Of a stretch of 64,000 nt of DNA, positions 52,690-62,289 are shown one piece after another; the first letter of the stretch is position 1; the number at the start of each line of letters is the position of its first letter. This stretch comes from Sphingobacteriales bacterium. Its GTDB lineage: Bacteria > Bacteroidota > Bacteroidia > Chitinophagales > UBA2359. The position numbers and the translations under genes were made by a program. The DNA lies in NCBI GenBank assembly GCA_016711295.1, contig JADJTE010000007.1:281975-345974 (forward strand). The letters are read 5' to 3'. The notes below the pieces were generated by a model. It did no database searches and was not told the origin of the DNA. It was given only the letters and a program-made list of their open reading frames with translations.

Positions 52690-53682
52690 TTATAACCAAC
52701 CGTTTTGTTCATACCACTGCAAGGTCTGGACGATGCCCTTTTGAGGGGGCATTTGGGCGCGGTAGCCAAAATCGCGCTCTGCCTTGCCCGAACTGCATAC
52801 CCACGATTGTTGTATCATTTCGTTGGCTTTATCGCGACTCAAAATCATCGGGCTTTTTCGCAGATGCCCCCATAACTCAGCCAAAGCCGATACGCCGCGA
52901 ATGCCCCAATCTGGAATCCGACATATTATAGCCCTCTTACCTCGATGCCGCGCCACAATGTCGGCAATTTCGCCCCATTGGTAGCCGCGTTCCGAACTGA
53001 TAAAATAGGTTTGTCCTATGCCATTAGGGGCTGTTGCCGCGCCTATCATACCCGCTACCACATCTCCCACGTACACCAAACTGAACCTCTGGTCATGCCA
53101 AGTCGAAGCGATAAAGCCTTGATAACACGACCGAAAAAACAAAAACACATCGACATCGCGCTCGCCGTAGATAGCGGGCGGGCGCACGATACTGATGGGT
53201 AGGCGTTGGGCGTATTGGGCGCATAATAATTCTTGCGCTACTTTGCTGCGCCCATACTCAGTGAGCGGACAGTAGGGCGATTGCTCATCAAGGGGCGTAT
53301 CGCCTCTTGCAGGACCAGTAACCGACAAACTGCTGACCACCACCACACGCGATACGTGGGGGCTATATTGCTCAATGGCATCAAATAATGTTTGGGTCGT
53401 TTCTACGTTGCCAACATAATAGCCCTCGCGTTTCAGCGATTTGACCGTCCCCGCTACATGATACACATAGTCGGCATTGTGCAATACATCGGCTAAATCA
53501 GCAGGGCGAGTTAAACCCGTATCGTATAACTGCACGGGCTTGTTGGCTAACCACTGTAAATTGCTGTTGCGGCGCACAATACAACGAACTTCGTAACCCT
53601 CTGCTAACAAGCGGTCGGCGAGGTGGCTGCCTACAAAACCCGTAGCACCCGTAACAACAGCTATTTTTTTAGGTAATGACAT
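52690..53682 (-). CDS. NAD-dependent epimerase/dehydratase (extended SDR family)
   Basis: 330 residues. The N-terminal Rossmann motif is TGATGFVGSH (11-20). The catalytic YGRSK (Y143, K147) follows VVVSSLSVTGPARG with its catalytic Ser/Thr. RPPAIYGERDVDVFLFFR, YVGDVVAGMIGAA and the C-terminal PQKGIVQTLQWYEQNGWL are typical. The substrate cannot be told; nucleotide-sugar or dihydroflavonol-like reductases both fit. It has its own promoter, divergent from the next gene. Confidence 0.92.
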   Translation of the reverse strand: MSLPKKIAVVTGATGFVGSHLADRLLAEGYEVRCIVRRNSNLQWLANKPVQLYDTGLTRPADLADVLHNADYVYHVAGTVKSLKREGYYVGNVETTQTLFDAIEQYSPHVSRVVVVSSLSVTGPARGDTPLDEQSPYCPLTEYGRSKVAQELLCAQYAQRLPISIVRPPAIYGERDVDVFLFFRSCYQGFIASTWHDQRFSLVYVGDVVAGMIGAATAPNGIGQTYFISSERGYQWGEIADIVARHRGKRAIICRIPDWGIRGVSALAELWGHLRKSPMILSRDKANEMIQQSWVCSSGKAERDFGYRAQMPPQKGIVQTLQWYEQNGWL

Positions 53683-53875
53683 CTCAGTAAAAGAAAATGT
53701 ATTGATGTAGTGTCAATATATTTTATTAAAAAATTTGATTATAAATAAAAATCCGCTGCTACCCAATATACGCACTAATCTTTGAAGAGCCATTTCAATT
53801 TTGCAACCATTGTGCGGGTGAATTTTTAGCCTTACAACGGTCTATGGATAGAAAATCATGAGTTAAGCATAGGTG

Positions 53876-53883
53876 CAAAGGTA
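53876..53883 (-). promoter_or_regulatory. -7 element (TAccTTTG) of the SDR gene
   Basis: The minus strand reads TACCTTTG about 195 bases before ATG 53682. It is back to back with a plus-strand motif at 53896. The 361-base gap here holds nothing else recognisable. Confidence 0.45.
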
Positions 53884-53895
53884 GCAGATTACCAC

Positions 53896-53903
53896 TACTT
53901 TTG
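53896..53903 (+). promoter_or_regulatory. -7 element (TActTTTG) of the type B exoprotein gene
   Basis: TACTTTTG lies about 140 bases before ATG 54044 and is divergent from the SDR promoter. Confidence 0.4.
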
Positions 53904-54043
53904 ACTAATATTGCTGCTAATTTTCTGCTCAAGATATGTTTGAACACCTAATAAACGGATATAAAACAAGTAAAAAATAGACTAAAAAACCTTAATTTTG
54001 AGCGTTCAAAACCAATATTTTACCTAAAAAACCGCGCAAAACT

Positions 54044-57000
54044 ATGCTAAAGCATTATACCGCTCTATTTTTTCGGCTATTGTGTTCAATAGTTCTATTA
54101 GCATTGCCCTGCTCGCCCTTATTTTCCCAAGTAGGTGCTAATTGCGCGACACCCTATGTCATTGCTACTTTGCCTTTCAACGAGTTAGAACTAAGCAATT
54201 GCGGTATGGGCAACGACTACGGAACAGGTGGTTGTGGTGGCAGTTTTATGGGCGGCGAAGATATGGTATTTGAATTTACTCCTACACAATCTGCTTGTTA
54301 TAATATGCAGCTATATGCTATTTCGGGCAATGCAGATGCCAATATTTTGGTCTTTGACGGCTGCCCTACCAACAATAATTGTATTGATAGTGGCGACGCA
54401 GGCGGCGGCGGTGGGTGGGGCGGTAGTAGCAACTCCTTTTTACAGATAGCCCTCGATGCGGGTACAACCTACTATGTCGTAGTCGGCAGCGAGAACGCTT
54501 GGGGCGGAAATGATTGCTCAGAGTTTAATATTTATATCAGCGACCCCGATAGCGCACCCGTCAATGATTTTTGCCAGAATGCTACCCCACTTGGTGGCTT
54601 AGGCAGCAACTATAATGCCACCGCCTGCGACGAACCCGACGATTGGACACCTGATGTACTGTTTCCGAATGGCGGCGGCTGGAACGGAACTATCTGTGAC
54701 GGCGACGGGGGGTGGAATGCCAATCATAATGGCGTTTGGTACACCTTTAACAATCCCAGTACCCAAGATGTAACCATAGAAGTATTTGATATTGTTTGCG
54801 ATGGAACGGTGGGCGAATCCTTACTCCAATTGGGCGTTTGGTCTAATACGGGCACCTGCGATTTGGAAGAAGAAACCTTTTACAATTGTTTAGTGACGGT
54901 AGGAGATGCTGAATTATTCTTGAACAACCTGCCCGCAGGCGATTATTACTTGTTTTGCGACGGCTCGGCTGCCTCGCTCTGCACTTGGGGCTTTGCCAGC
55001 GAACAAGTAATTAGCTGCAATCCGCCCCAAATCAATACCCTTACGCCCACCCTAACCCAAATTTGCGACGGCGGCGGTGCGCCCATTAAATATAGTATCG
55101 ATACCATCGGTACGCAGCCCATGTCAGTCCTATGGTCACTCAACGGAACACCTATCGACAGCAATACCCTCAGCATTACAGTCAATCCCACTACCAATGC
55201 CATCTATACCGTAGTAGCGAGCAATGGCTGTGGGGCAGCTACCGAAACGTTTGAGGTAGTAGCATCATTGCCGCCCACGCTAACAACTACTGTACCAACG
55301 AGTTATGTGCTCTGCGACAACGCCCCCACACCACTTACCCTAAGCGTAGTGGCGGGTGGAACACCACCTATTGCTATTACTTGGGCTCAAAACAGTACAA
55401 CTCTACCAAATACAGGCAGCAGCCTAAGCATAACACCCAACGCCACAACTACTTATACAGCCACCGCCGCCAATGCTTGTGGCACAGCTAACCAAACATT
55501 TAATGTAACAATGCAGCAAGCCCCCGTGGCGGTTGCCCTATCGCCTAATAATATTGTGCTATGCGAAAATACAAGCAGCGAAGTAGCTTTTCAAGCAACT
55601 GCTACGGGTACTATTCCCCTCAGCTATACTTGGATGCACAACGGCAATACAATTGGAACTGGTGGTGATATGCTATTCCTTAACGCACCATTTTCGGGAG
55701 GTACTTATACAGCTACTGCCCAAAATGTATGTGGTGCGGATACCGTCAATTTCTTGCTAAATTTGTTGCCATTGCCCGATGCTATATTGAGCGGTGGAGG
55801 AGCAGTATGCAACGAGTCGGGCGATGCCGTGCCCTTGTCCATAGCCCTAAACGGTGCGCCGCCTTTTGTGCTAACATATACCCTCAACGGAATAGCTCAA
55901 ATACCCATAGAGGGAATTACGGATAATCCATATATAATGAACGTCACACAAGTAGGTGACTATGCCTTGACAAGCGTAACGAGTAGTACAGGCTGTATAG
56001 GAACGGTGTCGGGTACAGCAGTATTGTCCGAAATACCACTACCGCCTGCTCCTACATTGCCCGATACGCTATTTTATTGCGTAGGCGATACCTTAAACAG
56101 CATTACTGTGGCTACATCGGGTTCGGTCAATTGGTATGTAGACAACCCCGCCACAAATCCCAATGCAATTACATCGTCCGAAAACCCACTCGATTTGAAC
56201 CAATATCTCGATACTCAAACTGCACAGAGCACTACCCTTTGGGCAAACGTAGCAGTTGCCGGCTGCCGAGGACCCGCCACACCTATCCTCATTCAAGTAA
56301 ACGAAGTGCCACCGCCGCCCTCTGCCACCGACATCAGCCTATGCGTGGGGCAAACCCTACCCAACCTTGCTGCTGAAGGTACGCAAATTGTATGGTACAA
56401 TGCCAAGCCCGGTACAACAAATAGCCAAATTATCGAAACGGGCAATACCCTCACTACCATAGATTGGCTCAATCCACAACAAGCGGGTACAACCGTATTT
56501 TGGTTCGACCAAACAATTAATAATTGCACATCACTACCACAATCGGTAGCGGTTGCCGTACTACATACGCCCAATACGCCCCTGACGACCTCTGTGAGTT
56601 TGTGTGCCAATGATACCATCTTGCCCTTGACAGCCATATCCGATGCACCGATTACTTGGTATGATACCGCTGCTATGCCCATTGCTACAGGCGATACGCT
56701 ATGGCTCGCCGAAACAGATACAGTTTGGGCAGTAGCAATAGACCCTACAACGGGTTGTGCCAGCGATACGGCAATAGCAACGTTAATAATAGCACTACAG
56801 GATACAGCTAATATACAATTTGCGCAAACTACTTATTGTATCACTGACCTCGACCCCATTCCGCAAATAATAGGCGCACCAAACGGCATTTTTTCGGCAG
56901 ATAATAACTTGCCCATCAATCCGCAAATAGGTAATATTGACTTGTCGCAGGCAATAGCAGGCTATACTTATACCATCTCTTATACCACACAAGGCATTTG

Positions 57001-57559
57001 CCCTACCGAAGCGCAAACCCAACTTGTCGTACATCAAATAAACCTCGATATCACACCCGATACTACTATATCCGAAGGCACTACTATCGAACTATGGTCA
57101 GATGCAAACACCAGCGCGGCGGCTATAACCGCGCTTGAATGGTCGCCGTCGGGTAGTTTGAATTGTGCCAACTGCCCCGCACCCTATGCTACGCCCGCCA
57201 ATACAACAACCTATACACTTACTGCCACCGACGCGGCGGGCTGCACTAATGCAGCAAGCACTACGGTATACATTATTCCCACACCCCTAATAGCCATCGT
57301 CCCTTCGGCATTTTCGCCCAACGGCGATGGCATAAACGATGAATTAGCTGTAATAGCATCGGATAAGGCGATGGCAATATCGCTACAAATATATAATCGT
57401 TGGGGCGAGTGCGTCTTTGCTACCAATACGGGCGAGGCTTGGAACGGTAGATATAAAGGTATGACAGCCGAAATAGGCGTATATGCTTATTTTGCACAGG
57501 TCACTTTTACTGGTGGGGCGCGTCAAAATTATCAGGGCAATATTACCTTAGTGCGCTAA
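54044..57559 (+). CDS. Secreted multidomain exoprotein with T9SS type B (CHU_C) sorting domain
   Basis: 1,171 residues, intact frame. The signal peptide is 1-29 (LLCSIVLLALPCSPLFSQ). Two domains with a pre-peptidase C-terminal-like pattern follow (about 35-170 and 175-325; EDMVFEFTPTQSACYNMQL and GVWYTFNNPSTQDVTIEVFD). A series of Ig-like repeats comes next, of the form 'LCDNAPTPLTLSVVAGGTPP..ITWAQNSTTL' and 'YCVGDTLNSITVATSGSVNWY', then the type B domain from about 1085 (PSAFSPNGDGINDELAV, IYNRWGECVFATN, EAWNGRYKG, GVYAYFAQVTF, QGNITLVR). No enzyme motif is visible; a surface-binding role is inferred. Confidence 0.88.
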   Translation: MLKHYTALFFRLLCSIVLLALPCSPLFSQVGANCATPYVIATLPFNELELSNCGMGNDYGTGGCGGSFMGGEDMVFEFTPTQSACYNMQLYAISGNADANILVFDGCPTNNNCIDSGDAGGGGGWGGSSNSFLQIALDAGTTYYVVVGSENAWGGNDCSEFNIYISDPDSAPVNDFCQNATPLGGLGSNYNATACDEPDDWTPDVLFPNGGGWNGTICDGDGGWNANHNGVWYTFNNPSTQDVTIEVFDIVCDGTVGESLLQLGVWSNTGTCDLEEETFYNCLVTVGDAELFLNNLPAGDYYLFCDGSAASLCTWGFASEQVISCNPPQINTLTPTLTQICDGGGAPIKYSIDTIGTQPMSVLWSLNGTPIDSNTLSITVNPTTNAIYTVVASNGCGAATETFEVVASLPPTLTTTVPTSYVLCDNAPTPLTLSVVAGGTPPIAITWAQNSTTLPNTGSSLSITPNATTTYTATAANACGTANQTFNVTMQQAPVAVALSPNNIVLCENTSSEVAFQATATGTIPLSYTWMHNGNTIGTGGDMLFLNAPFSGGTYTATAQNVCGADTVNFLLNLLPLPDAILSGGGAVCNESGDAVPLSIALNGAPPFVLTYTLNGIAQIPIEGITDNPYIMNVTQVGDYALTSVTSSTGCIGTVSGTAVLSEIPLPPAPTLPDTLFYCVGDTLNSITVATSGSVNWYVDNPATNPNAITSSENPLDLNQYLDTQTAQSTTLWANVAVAGCRGPATPILIQVNEVPPPPSATDISLCVGQTLPNLAAEGTQIVWYNAKPGTTNSQIIETGNTLTTIDWLNPQQAGTTVFWFDQTINNCTSLPQSVAVAVLHTPNTPLTTSVSLCANDTILPLTAISDAPITWYDTAAMPIATGDTLWLAETDTVWAVAIDPTTGCASDTAIATLIIALQDTANIQFAQTTYCITDLDPIPQIIGAPNGIFSADNNLPINPQIGNIDLSQAIAGYTYTISYTTQGICPTEAQTQLVVHQINLDITPDTTISEGTTIELWSDANTSAAAITALEWSPSGSLNCANCPAPYATPANTTTYTLTATDAAGCTNAASTTVYIIPTPLIAIVPSAFSPNGDGINDELAVIASDKAMAISLQIYNRWGECVFATNTGEAWNGRYKGMTAEIGVYAYFAQVTFTGGARQNYQGNITLVR

Positions 57560-57700
57560 AACTGGTACCATAACCGGAGCATATTCGTAACTATCTTGGG
57601 TAAGACAAACACCCTTAAAGGCTTTATAGAAATAAATGAACAAGACAATTTTTCCGCGCCAAATTTCAAAAAAATATTCGCATTTTTGAAAAACAATCAT

Positions 57701-57708
57701 TACCTTTG
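57701..57708 (+). promoter_or_regulatory. -7 element (TAccTTTG) in the gap before the cohesin/dockerin-like gene
   Basis: TACCTTTG lies about 385 bases before ATG 58086. Two terminator-like hairpins follow it, so it may drive a short leader RNA or small RNA. Confidence 0.4.
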
Positions 57709-57904
57709 CGGTATTTTAGTCTTGTGCTTATAAGTACAGTTGATTTATTCATCTCAAGGCATAGCATTTGGAAATAGGAGTAATGGCAATAACTAAATGC
57801 GCCAGTAATAAACAATAATTACGCCATTTAACTATATGGGTACAGCACTCAAACACTATGTTTAGAGTACATTTATTGATATGATCGGGTCTGATAAATG
57901 CCTT

Positions 57905-57938
57905 AAAATGCTTCAAACGTGAAAAAAAGCATTTTTTT
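57905..57938 (+). terminator. Terminator-like hairpin in the leader region
   Basis: AAAATGCTT (57905-57913) pairs with AAGCATTTT (57927-57935) and is followed by further T. It would end a transcript of about 220 bases starting near 57715. Confidence 0.5.
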
Positions 57939-57986
57939 TGGACATAATGACCCAAGTAACTTAATTTTTTGTTTTCTTTGCATCTT

Positions 57987-58013
57987 AAATGGTGTAAAGG
58001 CACGCCATTTTTT
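57987..58013 (+). terminator. Second terminator-like hairpin in the leader region
   Basis: AAATGGTG pairs with CAC(G)CCATTT with one bulge, followed by TTT. It is about 75 bases before the ATG at 58086 and may act as an attenuator. Confidence 0.4.
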
Positions 58014-58085
58014 CAATACCTTGCAACCATTTACCCTTTTTTTTCATCTTAACTTTTAATTAACCACCTTAACCAAGTTATAATC

Positions 58086-59330
58086 ATGACTTCAAAGCTA
58101 AACTCTCTAAGCCTTTTGTGCTTAATGGCACTGGGTATAGTTAGCACAAGTTTATCGGCTGATCCCATTGATTTGCGCTTTAACAATCCTACTTGCCCCT
58201 CGGCAAGCCAATATTGTATTACGGCGCAAATAAAAGCAGGAAGCGGCACCAATGTAAAAATAGGTAATAGCACCATTTTTATTACCTATAACACAGCCGC
58301 GATATCTAACCCCACCGTTCAGACAATACATAATTTCAGTACAGCAGATGGATATGGCTATACGCCCCAATTTTTTGCCCTCCAAACAGGCGGAAGCGGC
58401 GAAGGGAACTATAACATAATTTTCGGTCCAGCAGGCGATACGGGTGGTGCTATTACAGAAGTATTAAGCACAAGCACTTGGACAGACGTAGCTACATTCT
58501 GCTTTACGGCTGTTAGCGCGTCAGCCCCCAAAAACTTGGGCTTCAACACACAATACACAGGCTTCAACAAGTCGACTAACTCCCCTACCGATACCCACAC
58601 CGCAGGCACTTATACAGGCTCTGCAACCACAACAGGAGCAGATTGTACAGTCGCGCCGTCGGGAACAGTAGTGGCACTCAAAGCCATCTTGCAAGGTGCT
58701 AACTATAACGCAGGTACAGGCTTGATGGCTAACGGCTTGGCAGCAGTAATCCCTCTTAGCCACCCCTATACCGCGGCACCTTGGCAATCTGTCACATCTC
58801 CCGCCTTAACATCTATCCCCAATGATATGGTAGACTGGGTATATGTAGAAGCCGCCACCATAAGTGGTGTAACCTATACCGTTGTAGAACGCAAAGTAGG
58901 TATCCTACAACGCGACGGCGATATCATCGACCCCGTAGCGGGTAGCACCACCGGCTTGACATTCAACTCGCTCACCAACGGAAGTAGCTACTATTTTATA
59001 GTACGCCACCGCAACCACATAGGAGTGCGTAGTGCTAATACAGTCACTATAACTGCTAATGCGGGTGCGTATGATTATACCAACAGCAACCAATTAGTAG
59101 GTACAATCGCTCAACAAAAAAGTGTGGCTACTGGCAAATTTGGTCTATTTGCAGGCGATACCAACCAAAGTGGCTCTGTGACAGGTGCAGATATCAATCA
59201 ATGCAAAGCCGCTAATGGACAAACGGGCTACCGCTTACAAGATGTCAATATGAGTACTTCCGTTACTGGTGCTGATATCAATGTAGTCAAAGCTAACAAT
59301 GGTACCGTAGGTTTAACAATGCCTTTTTAA
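58086..59330 (+). CDS. Secreted cohesin-like protein with C-terminal dockerin-like repeats
   Basis: 414 residues with a signal peptide (1-25, LSLLCLMALGIVSTSLSA). Residues about 28-185 look like a cohesin-type beta-sandwich (YCITAQIKAGSGTNVKIGNS, TIFITYNTAAISN, ATFCFTAVSAS). Residues about 195-330 form a second domain (VALKAILQGANYNAGTGLM, SYYFIVRHRNHIGVRS). The end has two EF-hand-like loops, GDTNQSGSVTGADINQCK and QDVNMSTSVTGADINVVK, typical of dockerin-type calcium sites. I see no T9SS sorting domain. The next gene, 25 bases later, starts with a related cohesin-like domain. Cohesin-dockerin pairing is known for cellulosomes; use for surface assembly here is inference. Confidence 0.75.
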   Translation: MTSKLNSLSLLCLMALGIVSTSLSADPIDLRFNNPTCPSASQYCITAQIKAGSGTNVKIGNSTIFITYNTAAISNPTVQTIHNFSTADGYGYTPQFFALQTGGSGEGNYNIIFGPAGDTGGAITEVLSTSTWTDVATFCFTAVSASAPKNLGFNTQYTGFNKSTNSPTDTHTAGTYTGSATTTGADCTVAPSGTVVALKAILQGANYNAGTGLMANGLAAVIPLSHPYTAAPWQSVTSPALTSIPNDMVDWVYVEAATISGVTYTVVERKVGILQRDGDIIDPVAGSTTGLTFNSLTNGSSYYFIVRHRNHIGVRSANTVTITANAGAYDYTNSNQLVGTIAQQKSVATGKFGLFAGDTNQSGSVTGADINQCKAANGQTGYRLQDVNMSTSVTGADINVVKANNGTVGLTMPF

Positions 59331-59355
59331 TGCAAAAATCTAAAATTAAAATATC

Positions 59356-60291
59356 ATGAAGTTCCAAAAGTTTACAATTCTCTGCACTTTGTTGTTGAGC
59401 CTTATTGGCTTTACGGCAAAAGCGCAAACACCAGTTATCGGTGTGCAAGATGCGGCGGTTGATTGCTCAGGAGCCACCCCAACGTTATGTATGGATCTTG
59501 TACTATCCACAGACGTTGATTTCGGTTGCTCATCTTGGGTAATAGACCTTAGCTATAATAGTGCCGCCCTAACTACTTCTACCAGTCAGGTAACTATTAA
59601 TCCCGTGTTTAATGACGGCACTACCTATGTCACTTCAACAACACTCGACTCTCCTGCACCAGGACGTGTATTGTTGAGCAATTATTTGAACCCCCCAACT
59701 GCTCCTTTTGATATAACAGCAACGCCCATTCTCTTAGCAACGGTTTGTTTTACGATTACAGACCAATCTGCTGCACCCAACTTTTCTATCGTAAACACAG
59801 AAACGTATGTGTCTGATGAAGCATTTGCTACCTTAATAGACGCGACTACGGCGGTCGACCCCAACTTCCCCACAAGTTTGGCTTGTCCAGGCGACCCGTG
59901 CGACGGTGTTACTATTGCTGCCAACGCCACAGCAGGTGCTACAACCTGTGGCAATAGCAACGGTACTATTATTACAGCACCCACAGGCGGTGCTACCCCT
60001 TATACTACTGCCATTAGCGGTGGAGGCACAAGCGGCAGTTTGGCATCAGGTACATATAGCGTTACCGTTACAGATGCCAATGGCTGTACAGCTACACAAG
60101 GCGGCATCAACGTAGGTGCTTCTACAAATATCACGGTATCAGCTTCTTCAACGCCTAATTCAAGTTGTGCCACTCCTAATGGCACAGCTACGGCTGCGGT
60201 ATCAGGGGGGGTAGGAGTTGCTACCTATATATGGTCAAACGGTGCTACTGGTGCTTCGCTTACTGGCTTAACAGCAGCACCTACTCCGTGA
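59356..60291 (+). CDS. Giant cohesin-like/SprB-repeat adhesin, N-terminal segment
   Basis: The signal peptide is 1-24 (ILCTLLLSLIGFTAKAQ). Residues about 28-175 form a cohesin-like domain related to that of the gene before it (TLCMDLVLSTDVDFGCSSWV, DLSYNSAALTT, LLATVCFTITD). SprB repeats follow from about 185 (ATAGATTCGNSNGTII, SGTYSVTVTDANGCTAT). Two shifts, near 60285 and 60312, cancel each other, so the next segment is in the same frame. The gene runs past the window end. Confidence 0.85.
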   Translation: MKFQKFTILCTLLLSLIGFTAKAQTPVIGVQDAAVDCSGATPTLCMDLVLSTDVDFGCSSWVIDLSYNSAALTTSTSQVTINPVFNDGTTYVTSTTLDSPAPGRVLLSNYLNPPTAPFDITATPILLATVCFTITDQSAAPNFSIVNTETYVSDEAFATLIDATTAVDPNFPTSLACPGDPCDGVTIAANATAGATTCGNSNGTIITAPTGGATPYTTAISGGGTSGSLASGTYSVTVTDANGCTATQGGINVGASTNITVSASSTPNSSCATPNGTATAAVSGGVGVATYIWSNGATGASLTGLTAAPTP

Positions 60292-60333
60292 CAGCTACCC
60301 AAGGCGGTTAGGCCAGCTACTGCCAGCACAACA

Positions 60334-62289
60334 GTGAACTCATCTGCCAATGCGCCCTCCATTAACTTAGTATCAACCACTCCTAATACTTGTGGTGCAG
60401 GTAATGGCGGTGCTACGGTCAGCGCAAGCGGAGGAACAGGCACCATTACTTTGGTATGGTCTAATGGCACTAACGGCACAAGCATTAGTAATGTAGTGGG
60501 CGGCACTTATACCGTAACTGCTACTGATGCTAATAGCTGCACCGCCTCTTTGCCCGTAACTATTGCGAACCAACCCGCACCCGCAGCAACTGCTACAGCA
60601 ACCAATACCTCGTGTGGATTGGATAACGGTGCAGACGTAAGCGTCGTAGGCGGCACGGGCACACTTACCTATGCTTGGACAGGCAGCAGTGCTACTACGC
60701 AAGACCTCTCCGGTTTAGCAGCAGGCTCTTATACCGTAACCGTTTCAGATGCCAACAACTGTACTGCTGTTGCATCAGCAACCGTCGCTTCTTCTACATC
60801 TGCTAGTGTAAGCGTCATGGGCAGTGCAACCACTTGCGGATTGAACGACGGTTCAGCAATGGCAATGCCCGGCGGCACAGCACCATTTACCTACAACTGG
60901 TCAAATGGCGCAACCAGCCAAAATATAGCTAACCTTGCACCTGGCGATTATAGCGTAACAGTAACAGATGCAGGTGGCTGTACGGCAGCAAGCACACTCT
61001 TTACCGTTGATGGTTCTACGGGCGCAGCAGCCTCAGCTTCGGCTACCGAAACAGATTGTGGCGCATCTACAGGCTCAGTAACAGTAACCGCAACAGGTAC
61101 TGGTACATTGAGCTATACTTGGACACCCAACGTAAGCAATACCGAGTCGGCTACCGATTTGGGCGCAGGTACTTATAATATAGTAGTGACCGATGCTAAC
61201 GGCTGTACGGCTGCTACTTCGGCAACAGTTTCTACAGCAGGAGGTCCCTCTAACGTAGCTTCTACAACTACCAACTCTACTTGTGGCGATGCCAATGGAA
61301 CTATTACCGTAGGCGCAGTAACGGGCGGTGTTGCTCCTTACTCTTACAGTTTAGACGGTGGCGCAAGCCAATCGACAACTACATTTAGCGGTATAGCAGC
61401 AGGCGCACACGTATTGACCACCACCGATGATAACGGCTGCTCACTCAATACCAATATCAGCGTAAGCAATACCGCAGGACCATCGGCTGTTAGTGTAGCT
61501 ACGGTTGCTGGTGCTTGTGGCTCTTCCACAGGTTCGGTTTCGGCTAACGTAACGGGCGGCACGGGTCCATTCACCTATAGCTGGACTTTGGACGGTGCTA
61601 CCATAGCAGGCAATGCTATTATCACCAATCAAGAATCTGGCACTTATGCCGTAACCGTAACCGATGTCAATGGCTGCACAGCTGCTGGCAGCGGAACACT
61701 TAACTGCGACGCAGGCGTAATATGTGACCCCGCTAACAGCGCAGGAGTATGCCAATTATCGTTTGTCGATAATGGAGGAACGATTTTTACGCTTATTACT
61801 GTTCCTAACGGAGACGGTGTTGCTATCAACTATACATCTCCTGGTATTTCCAATACTGCTGGCTACATAGCAGGCTTCTATATCTGTACAGATGTGCTCT
61901 GTTCCGACATCGTAGCATTTTTCCCAAGCAGCACAGCACAAATCGATAATCCTACTGCGCCCCTATTGCCCAACGTAGAATACTACGTTATGACAGCTAT
62001 CGTATTGGAAAGCAACCCATTTGATATTGGCGCACAGTGTCACCAATTTGGTGCTTTGTCTGATGAAACTTTCTTGTTCGAGCAAGGCGATATTTGCGAA
62101 AGCACTAACATTACTGTAAGCACACAGCCCTATAGCTGCGCTACCGGCTTGCAAGTGTCTGCCTCTGGTGGTGTAGAACCTTATAGCTTTAGCCCACCCG
62201 TAGGCGCATCATTAGTCAATGGTACTACCAATATCGTTGTTATCGATGCCAATGGTTTGCGTAGGTACAGGCTCAATTACAGTAACTGA
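60334..62289 (+). CDS. Giant adhesin, SprB-repeat segment
   Basis: About seven to eight SprB repeats in tandem, each with a variant of 'CGxxNGxxxVxxxGGTGxxTYxWSNG...NLAPGDYSVTVTDAGGCTA'. A domain with ICDPANSAGVCQLSFVDNG and GYIAGFYICTDVLCSDIVAF follows. The frame shifts near 62258, where the text should read VVIDANGCVGTGSITVTD. Such repeat arrays in this phylum are found in large T9SS-exported adhesins. Confidence 0.88.
   Translation: MNSSANAPSINLVSTTPNTCGAGNGGATVSASGGTGTITLVWSNGTNGTSISNVVGGTYTVTATDANSCTASLPVTIANQPAPAATATATNTSCGLDNGADVSVVGGTGTLTYAWTGSSATTQDLSGLAAGSYTVTVSDANNCTAVASATVASSTSASVSVMGSATTCGLNDGSAMAMPGGTAPFTYNWSNGATSQNIANLAPGDYSVTVTDAGGCTAASTLFTVDGSTGAAASASATETDCGASTGSVTVTATGTGTLSYTWTPNVSNTESATDLGAGTYNIVVTDANGCTAATSATVSTAGGPSNVASTTTNSTCGDANGTITVGAVTGGVAPYSYSLDGGASQSTTTFSGIAAGAHVLTTTDDNGCSLNTNISVSNTAGPSAVSVATVAGACGSSTGSVSANVTGGTGPFTYSWTLDGATIAGNAIITNQESGTYAVTVTDVNGCTAAGSGTLNCDAGVICDPANSAGVCQLSFVDNGGTIFTLITVPNGDGVAINYTSPGISNTAGYIAGFYICTDVLCSDIVAFFPSSTAQIDNPTAPLLPNVEYYVMTAIVLESNPFDIGAQCHQFGALSDETFLFEQGDICESTNITVSTQPYSCATGLQVSASGGVEPYSFSPPVGASLVNGTTNIVVIDANGLRRYRLNYSN

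Noticed and set aside
60334..62289. Repeated DNA in the adhesin that could look like a CRISPR array
   Set aside because: The repeats are about 70-80 codons long, diverged, in frame and encode SprB domains. There are no short identical repeats with unique spacers and no cas genes.
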